Assembly (NCBI GenBank): GCA_902803345.1
Contig: CADCPV010000046.1
Location: 1 to 6,861, forward strand
DNA from: an uncultured Eubacteriales bacterium
Lineage (GTDB): Bacteria > Bacillota_A > Clostridia > Lachnospirales > Lachnospiraceae
DNA: 6,861 bases
Reading direction: 5' to 3'
In this document: positions 1 through 5,881 of the stretch, one piece after another
Position numbering within the stretch: the stretch's first letter is position 1
How the letters are laid out: each line of letters begins with the position of its first letter
The notes under the pieces: generated by a model
Told to the model about the DNA's origin: nothing
The model's input: the letters and a program-made list of their open reading frames with translations, nothing else
The model's database searches: none
Position numbers and translations under genes: made by a program

Positions 1-2
1 CA

Positions 3-452
3 GAGATGCATGAGATTTCGACGACGGCGATGATTGTGATGCCGCAGCACTGCAACGGATATGCGAAGCCGAGGCTTTTCGGCGGACAGCTGATGGCCTG
101 GATTGACGTGATCGGGGCAGTGGCAGCGCGGCGCTATACCAACAGCGCGGTCACGACGGCGCGGGTCGATAACCTGAACTTTATCGCGGCAGCCTACCTG
201 AATGACACGGTGGTGCAGGAGGCGCGTGTGACCTGGACCGGCAAGACTTCGCTTGAAGTGCGGGTCGACAGTTTTGTGGAGCATCTCGACGGCACACGGA
301 CAGCCATCAACCGCGCGTATCTCGTATTTGTCGCGCTGGATGATGAGGATAAGCCGAAGCAGGTGCCGCCCTTCATCCCGGAAACCGAAGAAGAACAGGC
401 GGAATACGAAGCGGCTGTACAAAGAAAAGAGATCAGAAAGAGGGGCTCCTGA
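3..452 (+). CDS. Acyl-CoA thioesterase, hotdog fold (5' end probably outside window)
   Basis: Likely hydrolyses acyl-CoA thioesters to free acid and CoA in the cytosol; substrate range cannot be read from the sequence. Counting from the ATG at 6, the hallmark is NGYAKPRLFGGQLMAWID (residues 17-34), the helix and glycine-rich turn of BACH/YciA-type thioesterases. It is followed by VDNLNFIAAAYLNDTV and TGKTSLEVRVD, the beta-sheet part, and NRAYLVFVALD near the end. About 150 residues fits a single-hotdog enzyme. Family members usually have some ten more residues before the MPQH motif, and the frame is open to the left edge, so the true start is probably upstream; no ribosome binding site can be seen for the ATG at 6. 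The NGY...RLFGG turn appears two residues longer (KP) than in the relatives I recall. The C-terminus is a charged helix rich in Glu and Lys. The TGA lies inside the loop of the terminator that follows. Confidence 0.88.
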   Translation, partial: EMHEISTTAMIVMPQHCNGYAKPRLFGGQLMAWIDVIGAVAARRYTNSAVTTARVDNLNFIAAAYLNDTVVQEARVTWTGKTSLEVRVDSFVEHLDGTRTAINRAYLVFVALDDEDKPKQVPPFIPETEEEQAEYEAAVQRKEIRKRGS

Positions 453-467
453 AAAGCTCCTCTTTTT
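438..467 (+). terminator. Intrinsic terminator of the thioesterase gene
   Basis: A 10-bp stem (AAGAGGGGCT at 438-447 with AGCTCCTCTT at 455-464, one G-U pair) closes a 7-base loop and runs into a T tract at 463-467. The stop codon of the thioesterase gene lies in the loop, so the terminator begins inside the coding region. Its T tract abuts the -35 of the next promoter. Confidence 0.82.
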
Positions 468-493
468 GTAACCCTACCCTCCAGAATATCGTC
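467..493 (+). promoter_or_regulatory. Putative ECF-type promoter of the sigma/serpin operon
   Basis: TGTAAC (467-472), a 17-base spacer, then CGTC (490-493) matches the bipartite ECF promoter pattern known from Bacillus sigma-X, sigma-M and sigma-W (TGWAAC, 16-17 bases, CGWC). It sits about 55 bases before the sigma factor start and nothing in the gap resembles a housekeeping promoter as well. Autoregulation by the encoded sigma factor is the natural inference. The -35 starts in the last T of the upstream terminator tract. Confidence 0.6.
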
Positions 494-546
494 ATAGAGA
501 GTGAAGCGGTATCAGAACCAGCTGCTTTCCGGAAAGGACCAGATCC

Positions 547-1107
547 ATGGATGACGAGAAGATTATTGAATTGTATTTCGCAAGGGACGAACAGGCTGTA
601 CGCGAAACAGAAGGCCGCTACGGGCCGCTGCTTCGGCGGACTGCGGAAAATGTGCTCGGAAGCCCGGAGGAGGCGGAAGAAGTCGCGAACGATGTGCTGT
701 ACCGGGCCTGGAACAGCATTCCGCCGGAGCGCCCGAAGGTTTTCGGGGCCTGGCTTCGGAAGATCACACGCCGGGCGGCAATCGATGTGCTGAGAACCCG
801 TTCCCGTGAAAAGCGCGGCGGCACGGAGTATGATGTAGCACTGTCTGAAATCGAAGAGATGGCTTCCGATTCGGACGGACCGGAGGATGTGATCGGCGCA
901 AAGGAACTGGCGCGGCTGATCAATGCCTGGCTTAGGACGCTGGACCGGGAAAAACGGCAGGCTTTTGTGCTCCGTTATTTCGATTCGGAAAGCGTCAGAA
1001 GTATTTCAGAAATCCTCATGCGTTCGGAGTCCTGGGTCAAGATCACGCTGATGCGGCTTCGCAGTGCACTTGCGGAATATCTCAGAGGGGAGGGCTATAT
1101 CCTATGA
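547..1107 (+). CDS. ECF-family RNA polymerase sigma factor
   Basis: This 186-residue protein should bind core RNA polymerase and direct it to its own promoter class. The sigma-70 region 2 spans roughly residues 20-90. It includes EEAEEVANDVLYRAW (41-55), the acidic core-binding helix, and FGAWLRKITRRAAIDVLR (66-83), the -10 recognition part. An acidic linker (about 95-118) leads to region 4 (about 120-182), with a helix-turn-helix in RSISEILMRSESWVKITLMR (151-170) for -35 recognition. Where many ECFs have a G-T-V-K or similar turn, this has S-W-V-K. There is no extra C-terminal domain. The start is supported by GGAAAGGA at 531-538, 8 bases before the ATG. The stop overlaps the next start as ATGA, implying translational coupling to the serpin protein, the usual arrangement for a sigma factor and its membrane anti-sigma factor. 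The regulon is unknown. Confidence 0.92.
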   Translation: MDDEKIIELYFARDEQAVRETEGRYGPLLRRTAENVLGSPEEAEEVANDVLYRAWNSIPPERPKVFGAWLRKITRRAAIDVLRTRSREKRGGTEYDVALSEIEEMASDSDGPEDVIGAKELARLINAWLRTLDREKRQAFVLRYFDSESVRSISEILMRSESWVKITLMRLRSALAEYLRGEGYIL

Positions 1108-2624
1108 AAAAAGAACAGTGGAAAGATACATTCAGTGACGCGATGAATGAACTCAGCGATGAATATGTTCAGGAGAGCAGAGAGAATACAAAAAGCGGAA
1201 ATGTCCGGAAAAAGCGCATCATTGCAGGCCTTGCAGTCGGTCTTGCAGCCGCAGCCGCAGTGGTGATCGGCGTAATTGCAGGGCCGAAGATTTTCAGTAA
1301 GGAACCGAAAACGACTGCATCAGGTGTAGTGGTCGAAACACAGGAACCTGAAAACGGGGAGAAAGCAGTGAACATTGAAAACTGTGCGCTTGTCACAGCG
1401 GAGTATCCGGAACGGATTGTGCCGCCTGAGGATTATAACAGCAGCCTGTGGAACGAGAAGTATGAAGAAACCCGCTGGCGCCGGGAACTTGCAAAAAACT
1501 ATGAAGGCAGATTGACGGATTTCACGAAAGAGAGTGTAAAGGCACTGCTTTCGGAAGAAGAAACAAATCCGCTCGGTTCGCCCGCGAATTTCTATCTTGC
1601 GCTTGCAATGCTCGCAGAAGCCTCCGAAGGAGAGACGCGGCAGGAAGTGCTGAATGTCCTCGGAGTCAGCAGCATTGAAGAACTCCGGACGATCACGAAC
1701 GCTTACTGGAATGCAAATTATAATGAAAGCGCATACGAAAACTGTCTTCTTGCCTCCTCTGTCTGGCTGAATAAGGGACTTCCGTATCAGGAGGAGAAGC
1801 TTCTGACCTTCCGGGATCAGTATTACGCTTCCGTTTTCCAGGGACCGATGGGTGATGCCGGGTATGATCAGGCGCTTCGGGACTGGATCAATGACCAGAC
1901 CGGGAATCTTCTGTCGGACAGCCTGAAAGGCCTTTCCATGGATCCGCAGGGTGTGATGAACCTTGTGACGACCGTATACTTTAAGGCAGCCTGGGCAAGC
2001 GTTTTCAATTCGGACCAAACCATAGAGAGTGTCTTCCACGGGAGGGTATCCGATTCGACCGTATCCTTTATGCGTAATGACGGCAATATGACGGCTTACT
2101 ATGCCGGCGAGAAATTCGGTGCGATCAGCCTTCGCTGCGGCGATCAGGGAGAAATGCTTTTCTTCCTCCCGGACGAAGGTGTGGATGTCCGGAGCCTTGT
2201 GGAAGATCCCGAAGCCTTGAGCCTGATGGCAGATTCTTCAGAGGATCTATGGGAAAAGTGGCAGGACAGGATGGCTTACCCGCTTATCCACCTGTATCTC
2301 CCGAAATTCGATATTTCCTCTGAAAAGGACCTGAAGACCTGTATGCAGGAACTTGGAATCGAAAAGGCCTTTTCCATAACAGATGCAGATTTTTCAGGCA
2401 TCCTTAATACGACAGATCCTGTTTTCTTAAGCAAGGTTCAGAACAATCTCCGCGTCGCAATTGATGAGAACGGTGTGACTGCCGCTTCGATGATCGATAT
2501 GATGCTTGCCGGCGCCGCAATACCGGAACAGGAGATCGATTTCAGGCTCGACCGGCCCTTCCTGTTCGCGCTCCGCTCGGATGTCGGAGACCTGCTGTTT
2601 GTCGGTATCGTGGAGCAGCTCTGA
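1104..2624 (+). CDS. Membrane-anchored serpin, probable anti-sigma factor/protease inhibitor
   Basis: A 506-residue protein with three parts. Residues 1-38 are a short charged cytoplasmic segment (MNELSDEYVQES, then RKKR) resembling the N-termini of anti-sigma-like proteins encoded after clostridial ECF genes. There is no HxxxCxxC zinc motif. Residues 39-60 form one hydrophobic Ala/Val/Ile-rich helix, with positive charges on its N side predicting cytoplasmic N-terminus and outside C-terminus. After a linker, residues about 140-506 are a serpin: NPLGSPANFYLALAML (155-170), NLVTTVYFKAAW (286-297), MLFFLPDEG (351-359), LYLPKFDISSEKDL (397-410), ADFSGI (428-433) and DRPFLFAL (483-490). The hinge ENGVTAASM begins at E455 (P17). 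Counting as in antithrombin puts P1-P1' at Ala471-Ala472. Serpins trap serine or cysteine proteases covalently after loop cleavage. GGGGAGGG (1086-1093) precedes the start, which overlaps the sigma stop by 4 bases. The serpin assignment is firm; the anti-sigma role is inferred from position and topology. Confidence 0.9.
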   Translation: MKKEQWKDTFSDAMNELSDEYVQESRENTKSGNVRKKRIIAGLAVGLAAAAAVVIGVIAGPKIFSKEPKTTASGVVVETQEPENGEKAVNIENCALVTAEYPERIVPPEDYNSSLWNEKYEETRWRRELAKNYEGRLTDFTKESVKALLSEEETNPLGSPANFYLALAMLAEASEGETRQEVLNVLGVSSIEELRTITNAYWNANYNESAYENCLLASSVWLNKGLPYQEEKLLTFRDQYYASVFQGPMGDAGYDQALRDWINDQTGNLLSDSLKGLSMDPQGVMNLVTTVYFKAAWASVFNSDQTIESVFHGRVSDSTVSFMRNDGNMTAYYAGEKFGAISLRCGDQGEMLFFLPDEGVDVRSLVEDPEALSLMADSSEDLWEKWQDRMAYPLIHLYLPKFDISSEKDLKTCMQELGIEKAFSITDADFSGILNTTDPVFLSKVQNNLRVAIDENGVTAASMIDMMLAGAAIPEQEIDFRLDRPFLFALRSDVGDLLFVGIVEQL

Positions 2625-2640
2625 CTGACCCCGAATTCAC

Positions 2641-2669
2641 TTGCATCCTCCTGAAAAATGTGTTAAGGT
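2641..2669 (+). promoter_or_regulatory. Possible sigma-A promoter of the aldo/keto reductase gene
   Basis: TTGCAT (2641-2646), a 17-base spacer, then TAAGGT (2664-2669) preceded by TG at 2661-2662 gives an extended -10 form. The -10 matches TATAAT at only three positions, so this is the best candidate in the 94-base gap and not a strong call. No clear terminator for the serpin gene is visible in the same gap, so read-through is possible. Confidence 0.4.
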
Positions 2670-2718
2670 TATCTCAACAGACAGTTCGTGAAACAATACT
2701 GACAAGGAGGACTTAAAC

Positions 2719-3840
2719 ATGAGTGATTACTTCGGAAAAGACACGTTCAAGCTCGGATTCGGACTGATGCGGCTGCCGAAGCTTCCAAACGGTGACATTG
2801 ACGTCGAGCAGGTCAAGGTCATGGTCGACAAATTCATCGCGGCGGGCGGAACCTATTTTGATACGGCCTATGTCTACGACGGCGGCAATTCCGAAAAGGC
2901 CGCGGGTGAGGCGCTAATTGCACGCTACCCCAGAGACAGCTATACGATCGCGACGAAGCTGAATGCGCGTGTTGCGGCGAACGCAAAAGACGCGAAAAAG
3001 CAGTTCCTGACCTCGTTAGAGCGCATGGGTCTGGAGTATGTGGACTACTACCTTCTTCATGCAATGCAGGAAGGCAATTTCCGCAAGTACGAGGAGTACG
3101 GCATCTGGGACTATGTGAAGGAACTGAAGGCGGCGGGCAAGATCCGCTACTACGGCTTCTCCTTCCATGATTCGCCGGAGCTTTTGGAGAAGCTTCTCAC
3201 GGAGCATCCGGACGTTGATTTCATTCAGCTTCAGATCAACTATGCAGACTGGGACAACCCGAATGTCGCGTCCCGCCGCTGCTATGAAGTCGCGAGATCT
3301 CACGGCGTTTCGATTACGGTCATGGAGCCTGTGAAGGGCGGGGCTTTAGCGAACCCGATCCCGGAGGTACAGAAGCTTCTGAAAGAAGCAAACCCCGACG
3401 CTTCCTTTGCTTCCTGGGCAATCCGCTATGTGGCGTCGATGGACGGCATCATCACGGTGCTTTCCGGCATGTCGAACATCGCGCAGATGGAGGACAACCT
3501 TTCCTACATGAAGGATTTCAAGCCGCTTTCACAGGAAGAGCAGGGCGTCATCCGCAGGGCACAGGCAGCCCTGAACGCAGCCGGCGAAATCCCCTGCACG
3601 GCCTGCCATTACTGCACGGACGGCTGCCCGATGCAGATAGCGATCCCGGAAATCTTTGCTGCAATCAACGAGTACAAGCGTTATAAAAATGATTTCCAGA
3701 TGCGCCGGAACTACGGGCTCGCGACAAGAAACGGCGGAAAGGCTTCCGACTGTATCCAGTGCGGCCAGTGCGAGGGCGCCTGCCCGCAGCACCTTTCGAT
3801 CATTGAGCTTTTGCAGGAGTGCGCAGCGACGGCAGAGTAA
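2719..3840 (+). CDS. Aldo/keto reductase with C-terminal 4Fe-4S ferredoxin-type domain
   Basis: The 373-residue cytosolic protein is predicted to reduce a carbonyl (or run the reverse reaction), with electrons possibly passing through iron-sulfur clusters; the substrate is unknown. Residues about 10-275 form the aldo/keto reductase barrel: GFGLMRLP (13-20), YFDTAYVYDGG (46-56), ATKLN (78-82) and YLLHAM (111-116). The catalytic tetrad is readable as Asp48, Tyr53, Lys80 and His114. The C-terminal region carries two Cys sets, C293-C296-C299-C303-P and C345-C348-C351-C355-P. Both are of the CxxCxxCxxxCP type, enough for two 4Fe-4S clusters. Such fusions are common in anaerobic Firmicutes. AAGGAGGA at 2704-2711, 7 bases upstream of the ATG, fixes the start. 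No intrinsic terminator is evident between its stop and the riboswitch promoter. It appears monocistronic and its neighbours do not reveal its pathway. Confidence 0.93.
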   Translation: MSDYFGKDTFKLGFGLMRLPKLPNGDIDVEQVKVMVDKFIAAGGTYFDTAYVYDGGNSEKAAGEALIARYPRDSYTIATKLNARVAANAKDAKKQFLTSLERMGLEYVDYYLLHAMQEGNFRKYEEYGIWDYVKELKAAGKIRYYGFSFHDSPELLEKLLTEHPDVDFIQLQINYADWDNPNVASRRCYEVARSHGVSITVMEPVKGGALANPIPEVQKLLKEANPDASFASWAIRYVASMDGIITVLSGMSNIAQMEDNLSYMKDFKPLSQEEQGVIRRAQAALNAAGEIPCTACHYCTDGCPMQIAIPEIFAAINEYKRYKNDFQMRRNYGLATRNGGKASDCIQCGQCEGACPQHLSIIELLQECAATAE

Positions 3841-3876
3841 ATCAGATCGGGGCAGGCAGATTTCTTTGAAAATTGC

Positions 3877-3904
3877 TTGCATTTCAGCGGTGATATGTTA
3901 TAAT
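3877..3904 (+). promoter_or_regulatory. Sigma-A promoter of the glycine riboswitch/symporter unit
   Basis: A consensus -10 TATAAT (3899-3904) is preceded by TG at 3896-3897 (extended -10), with TTGCAT at 3877-3882 as -35 across a 16-base spacer. Transcription would start near 3911, just before the leader strand of the riboswitch. This is the best promoter in the window. Confidence 0.82.
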
Positions 3905-3914
3905 AGCGAACAAA

Positions 3915-4092
3915 TCTATATGAAACCTGCAGGAAAGCGCAGTAGAAGCGCACCGAAGGAGTAACACTCTCAGGTGGTTTTTGACAGAGAACCGGAGACT
4001 GCAGGCGGATAGAACTTTGGAGACGCCCGGGGAATTCCGGGGGCCGAAGGGGCAACGGGTTTTCCCGAAATCTCTCAGGCAAAAGGACAAAG
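3915..4092 (+). promoter_or_regulatory. Tandem glycine riboswitch (two aptamers)
   Basis: Two consecutive gcvT-type aptamers bind glycine and control the downstream symporter. Aptamer 1 (3926-4005) is closed by CCTGCAG/CTGCAGG (3926-3932 with 3999-4005). It contains the core CACCGAAGGAG and CTCTCAGGT (3967-3975), followed by GACAGAG. Aptamer 2 (4015-4092) is closed by CTTTG/CAAAG (4015-4019 with 4088-4092). It contains GGCCGAAGGGGCAA, a CGGG-TTTT-CCCG hairpin (4056-4067), CTCTCAGG (4072-4079) and AAAAGGACAAAG. The leader TCTAT (3915-3919) is complementary to ATAGA in the linker (4009-4013), matching the leader-linker helix and kink-turn known to join the two aptamers. The conserved cores leave little doubt about the class. 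Aptamer 1 is the more compact, lacking the extra hairpin seen in aptamer 2. Confidence 0.95.
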
Positions 4093-4139
4093 AAGACCAT
4101 CGCTGATTTTACGGAAGTGTTTTCTGTTTGTTTTACCTG

Positions 4140-4163
4140 AGAGCCGGTTCTGCCGGCTCTTTT
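4140..4163 (+). terminator. Riboswitch-controlled intrinsic terminator
   Basis: An 8-bp stem AGAGCCGG (4140-4147) with CCGGCTCT (4153-4160) closes a 5-base loop and is followed by TTTT (4160-4163). It lies 47 bases after aptamer 2 and 51 bases before the symporter start. The segment CCTGAGAG (4136-4143), which includes the first four bases of the stem, is the exact reverse complement of the conserved CTCTCAGG of aptamer 2 (4072-4079). This provides a competing pairing and makes the segment the expression platform. Confidence 0.85.
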
Positions 4164-4214
4164 GCTGTTTCCAATGCTTCGGAAGAGAAAAGGAAGAGGA
4201 GTAAAGGGGGAATT

Positions 4215-5759
4215 ATGGAACAGTTTCTGGAAAAACTGACAGACGTCAACAATGTGATCAACAGCTATGTATGGACGCGTATCGGCCTGTGGCTTCTGAT
4301 TGCAGTCGGCGTAATCATGACTGTGGCAACCGGCTTTTTTCAGGTCGGGCATCTCCGCTACTGGATGAAGCAGACGATCGGCAGCATCTTCAAGAAGCAC
4401 GTCATCGGTCACACGAAGGAGCGCGGCGCGATTTCGCCGTTCCAGGCACTCTGCACGGCGCTTGCCGCAACCATCGGAACCGGCAATATCGCAGGCGTCG
4501 CAGGCGCCATCACAATCGGCGGCGCAGGCGCGGTATTCTGGATGTGGATCGCAGCCTTTTTCGGCATGATGACAAACTATTCGGAAAACGTGCTCGGTAT
4601 TTATTTCCGCCGCAGAAACGATAAGGGCGAATGGTCCGGCGGCGCGATGTATTACCTTGCGGACGGTCTCGGCGGTTATAAGAACATGAAAGTGGTCGGA
4701 AAGGTGCTCGCGATCATGTTTGCAATCTTCGCGGTTCTTGCGTCCTTCGGTATCGGCAACATGGGCCAGACCAACAAGATTGTCGCAAATATCGAGGCAG
4801 CCTTCCCGATTCAGGCACTTTCTTCGAAGGTCCTGTACGGAAATATTACGGTTTATGCGCTTGTGATCGGACTTGTCCTGATGGTCCTTGCCGGACTCAT
4901 TATTCTCGGCGGACTGAAGCGGATCGCTTCCTTTGCGGAGAAAATCGTTCCCTTCATGGTGATTCTGTTTGTCCTCGGATCGCTGTTTATCATCGGGAAA
5001 AACTATCAGGAAATCCTGCCGGCTTTCGGTGCAATTTTCAAAACCGCTTTCAAGCCGGTTGCAGTCGCGGGCGGAACCATCGGCTACCTGATCTCGGTCG
5101 TTGTGACGCAGGGCTTCAAGCGCGGCGTTTTCAGTAACGAAGCAGGTTTGGGCTCTTCTGTCATGGTCCACAGCAATTCGAATGTTGCAGAGCCTGTGAC
5201 GCAGGGCATCTGGGGCATATTTGAAGTTTTTGCCGACACGATCGTTGTCTGTACAATGACCGCACTTGTAATCCTGACCTCCGGCGTATACAACCTGTCA
5301 ACCGGAACGCTTCTGGAGGGCACCACCGACGCGACGCTTGTCGCCTCCGCCTTCAACAGTGTCTTCCCCTGGTTCAATATCGGTCAGCGTTTCGTCGCAG
5401 TCGCGATGTTCCTGTTCGCCTTTACGACGATCCTCGGCTGGTCCCATTACGGTGCGAAAGCTGTGGAATACCTTCTCGGAAGCAAGGGCGTCCTGATTTA
5501 CCGGATCCTCTTTGTATTGATGGTGGTCGCCGGCGGCATGATGACTTCCTCTCTTGCCTGGGACATATCCGACACCTTCAACGGCCTCATGATGATCCCG
5601 AACCTGATCGGTGTCGTTGCGCTGATGCCGCTCGTCCGGAAGATCACCAAAAACTATATGGACCGCCGCATGCACAATAAGAAAATCGCCGCGATCCTTT
5701 CCTTCGACGAAAAGACCCAGGCCGAAGCAGAAGCGCGCGTGAAAGACGGCGCGATGTAA
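4215..5759 (+). CDS. Alanine/glycine:cation symporter, AGCS family
   Basis: A 514-residue polytopic membrane protein that probably imports alanine or glycine with sodium or protons. Family motifs are FQALCTALAATIGTGNIAGV (76-95), GGAGAVFWMWIAAFFGM (102-118), SGGAMYYLADG (141-151), and the signature FKRGVFSNEAGLGSS (301-315), followed by TQGIWGIFEVFADTIVVCTMTALVILTSG (329-357, in two pieces TQGIWGIFEVFA and DTIVVCTMTA). About ten to eleven hydrophobic segments can be counted between residues 22 and 475. The tail from about 476 is charged and cytoplasmic. The ATG at 4215 is chosen because AAAGGGGG at 4203-4210 precedes it and the family N-terminus (short amphipathic helix, then the first membrane segment) begins there. 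An in-frame TTG at 4128 would run through the terminator hairpin. The glycine riboswitch upstream strongly supports glycine as a physiological substrate or signal. Confidence 0.95.
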   Translation: MEQFLEKLTDVNNVINSYVWTRIGLWLLIAVGVIMTVATGFFQVGHLRYWMKQTIGSIFKKHVIGHTKERGAISPFQALCTALAATIGTGNIAGVAGAITIGGAGAVFWMWIAAFFGMMTNYSENVLGIYFRRRNDKGEWSGGAMYYLADGLGGYKNMKVVGKVLAIMFAIFAVLASFGIGNMGQTNKIVANIEAAFPIQALSSKVLYGNITVYALVIGLVLMVLAGLIILGGLKRIASFAEKIVPFMVILFVLGSLFIIGKNYQEILPAFGAIFKTAFKPVAVAGGTIGYLISVVVTQGFKRGVFSNEAGLGSSVMVHSNSNVAEPVTQGIWGIFEVFADTIVVCTMTALVILTSGVYNLSTGTLLEGTTDATLVASAFNSVFPWFNIGQRFVAVAMFLFAFTTILGWSHYGAKAVEYLLGSKGVLIYRILFVLMVVAGGMMTSSLAWDISDTFNGLMMIPNLIGVVALMPLVRKITKNYMDRRMHNKKIAAILSFDEKTQAEAEARVKDGAM

Positions 5760-5787
5760 CGAAGCGGGCTTGTCTGACTGCGATAAG

Positions 5788-5834
5788 AAGATCCCCCCGG
5801 GATGAACGAAAAAACGTCATCCCGGGGGGATCTT
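5788..5834. terminator. Bidirectional intrinsic terminator between convergent units
   Basis: A perfect 18-bp stem (5788-5805 with 5817-5834, core ATCCCCCCGGGATGA) encloses an 11-base A-rich loop. On the plus strand the stem runs into TCTTTCTT (after the symporter). On the minus strand the mirrored stem runs into TCTTCTTATCG (after the lipoprotein gene ending at 5882). The near symmetry lets one hairpin end both transcripts. Confidence 0.9.
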
Positions 5835-5881
5835 TCTTGCAGGCAAGTTTATCAATTCCAGGCGAATGCCCGGATTCCTGT

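Noticed and set aside
1320..2039. A 239-codon open frame on the minus strand inside the serpin gene
   Set aside because: It lies fully antisense to a clear serpin coding region, has no Shine-Dalgarno, and its translation resembles no protein family.
2625..2718. A terminator between the serpin and reductase genes
   Set aside because: No GC-rich inverted repeat followed by a T tract could be found in this gap.
4128..4214. TTG at 4128 as an upstream start for the symporter
   Set aside because: The extra 29 codons would read through the riboswitch terminator hairpin and no ribosome binding site precedes the TTG. The ATG at 4215 has one and matches the family N-terminus.
3711..5171. A 486-codon open frame on the minus strand
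   Set aside because: It runs antisense through the end of the reductase gene, the riboswitch, the terminator and a third of the symporter gene. Its His/Asp/Cys/Arg-rich composition is typical of a shadow frame and no family motif is visible.
5755..5781. TGTAAC at the symporter stop as a second ECF -35 box
   Set aside because: No CGTC or CGAC element follows at 16-17 bases, and a terminator hairpin lies immediately downstream.
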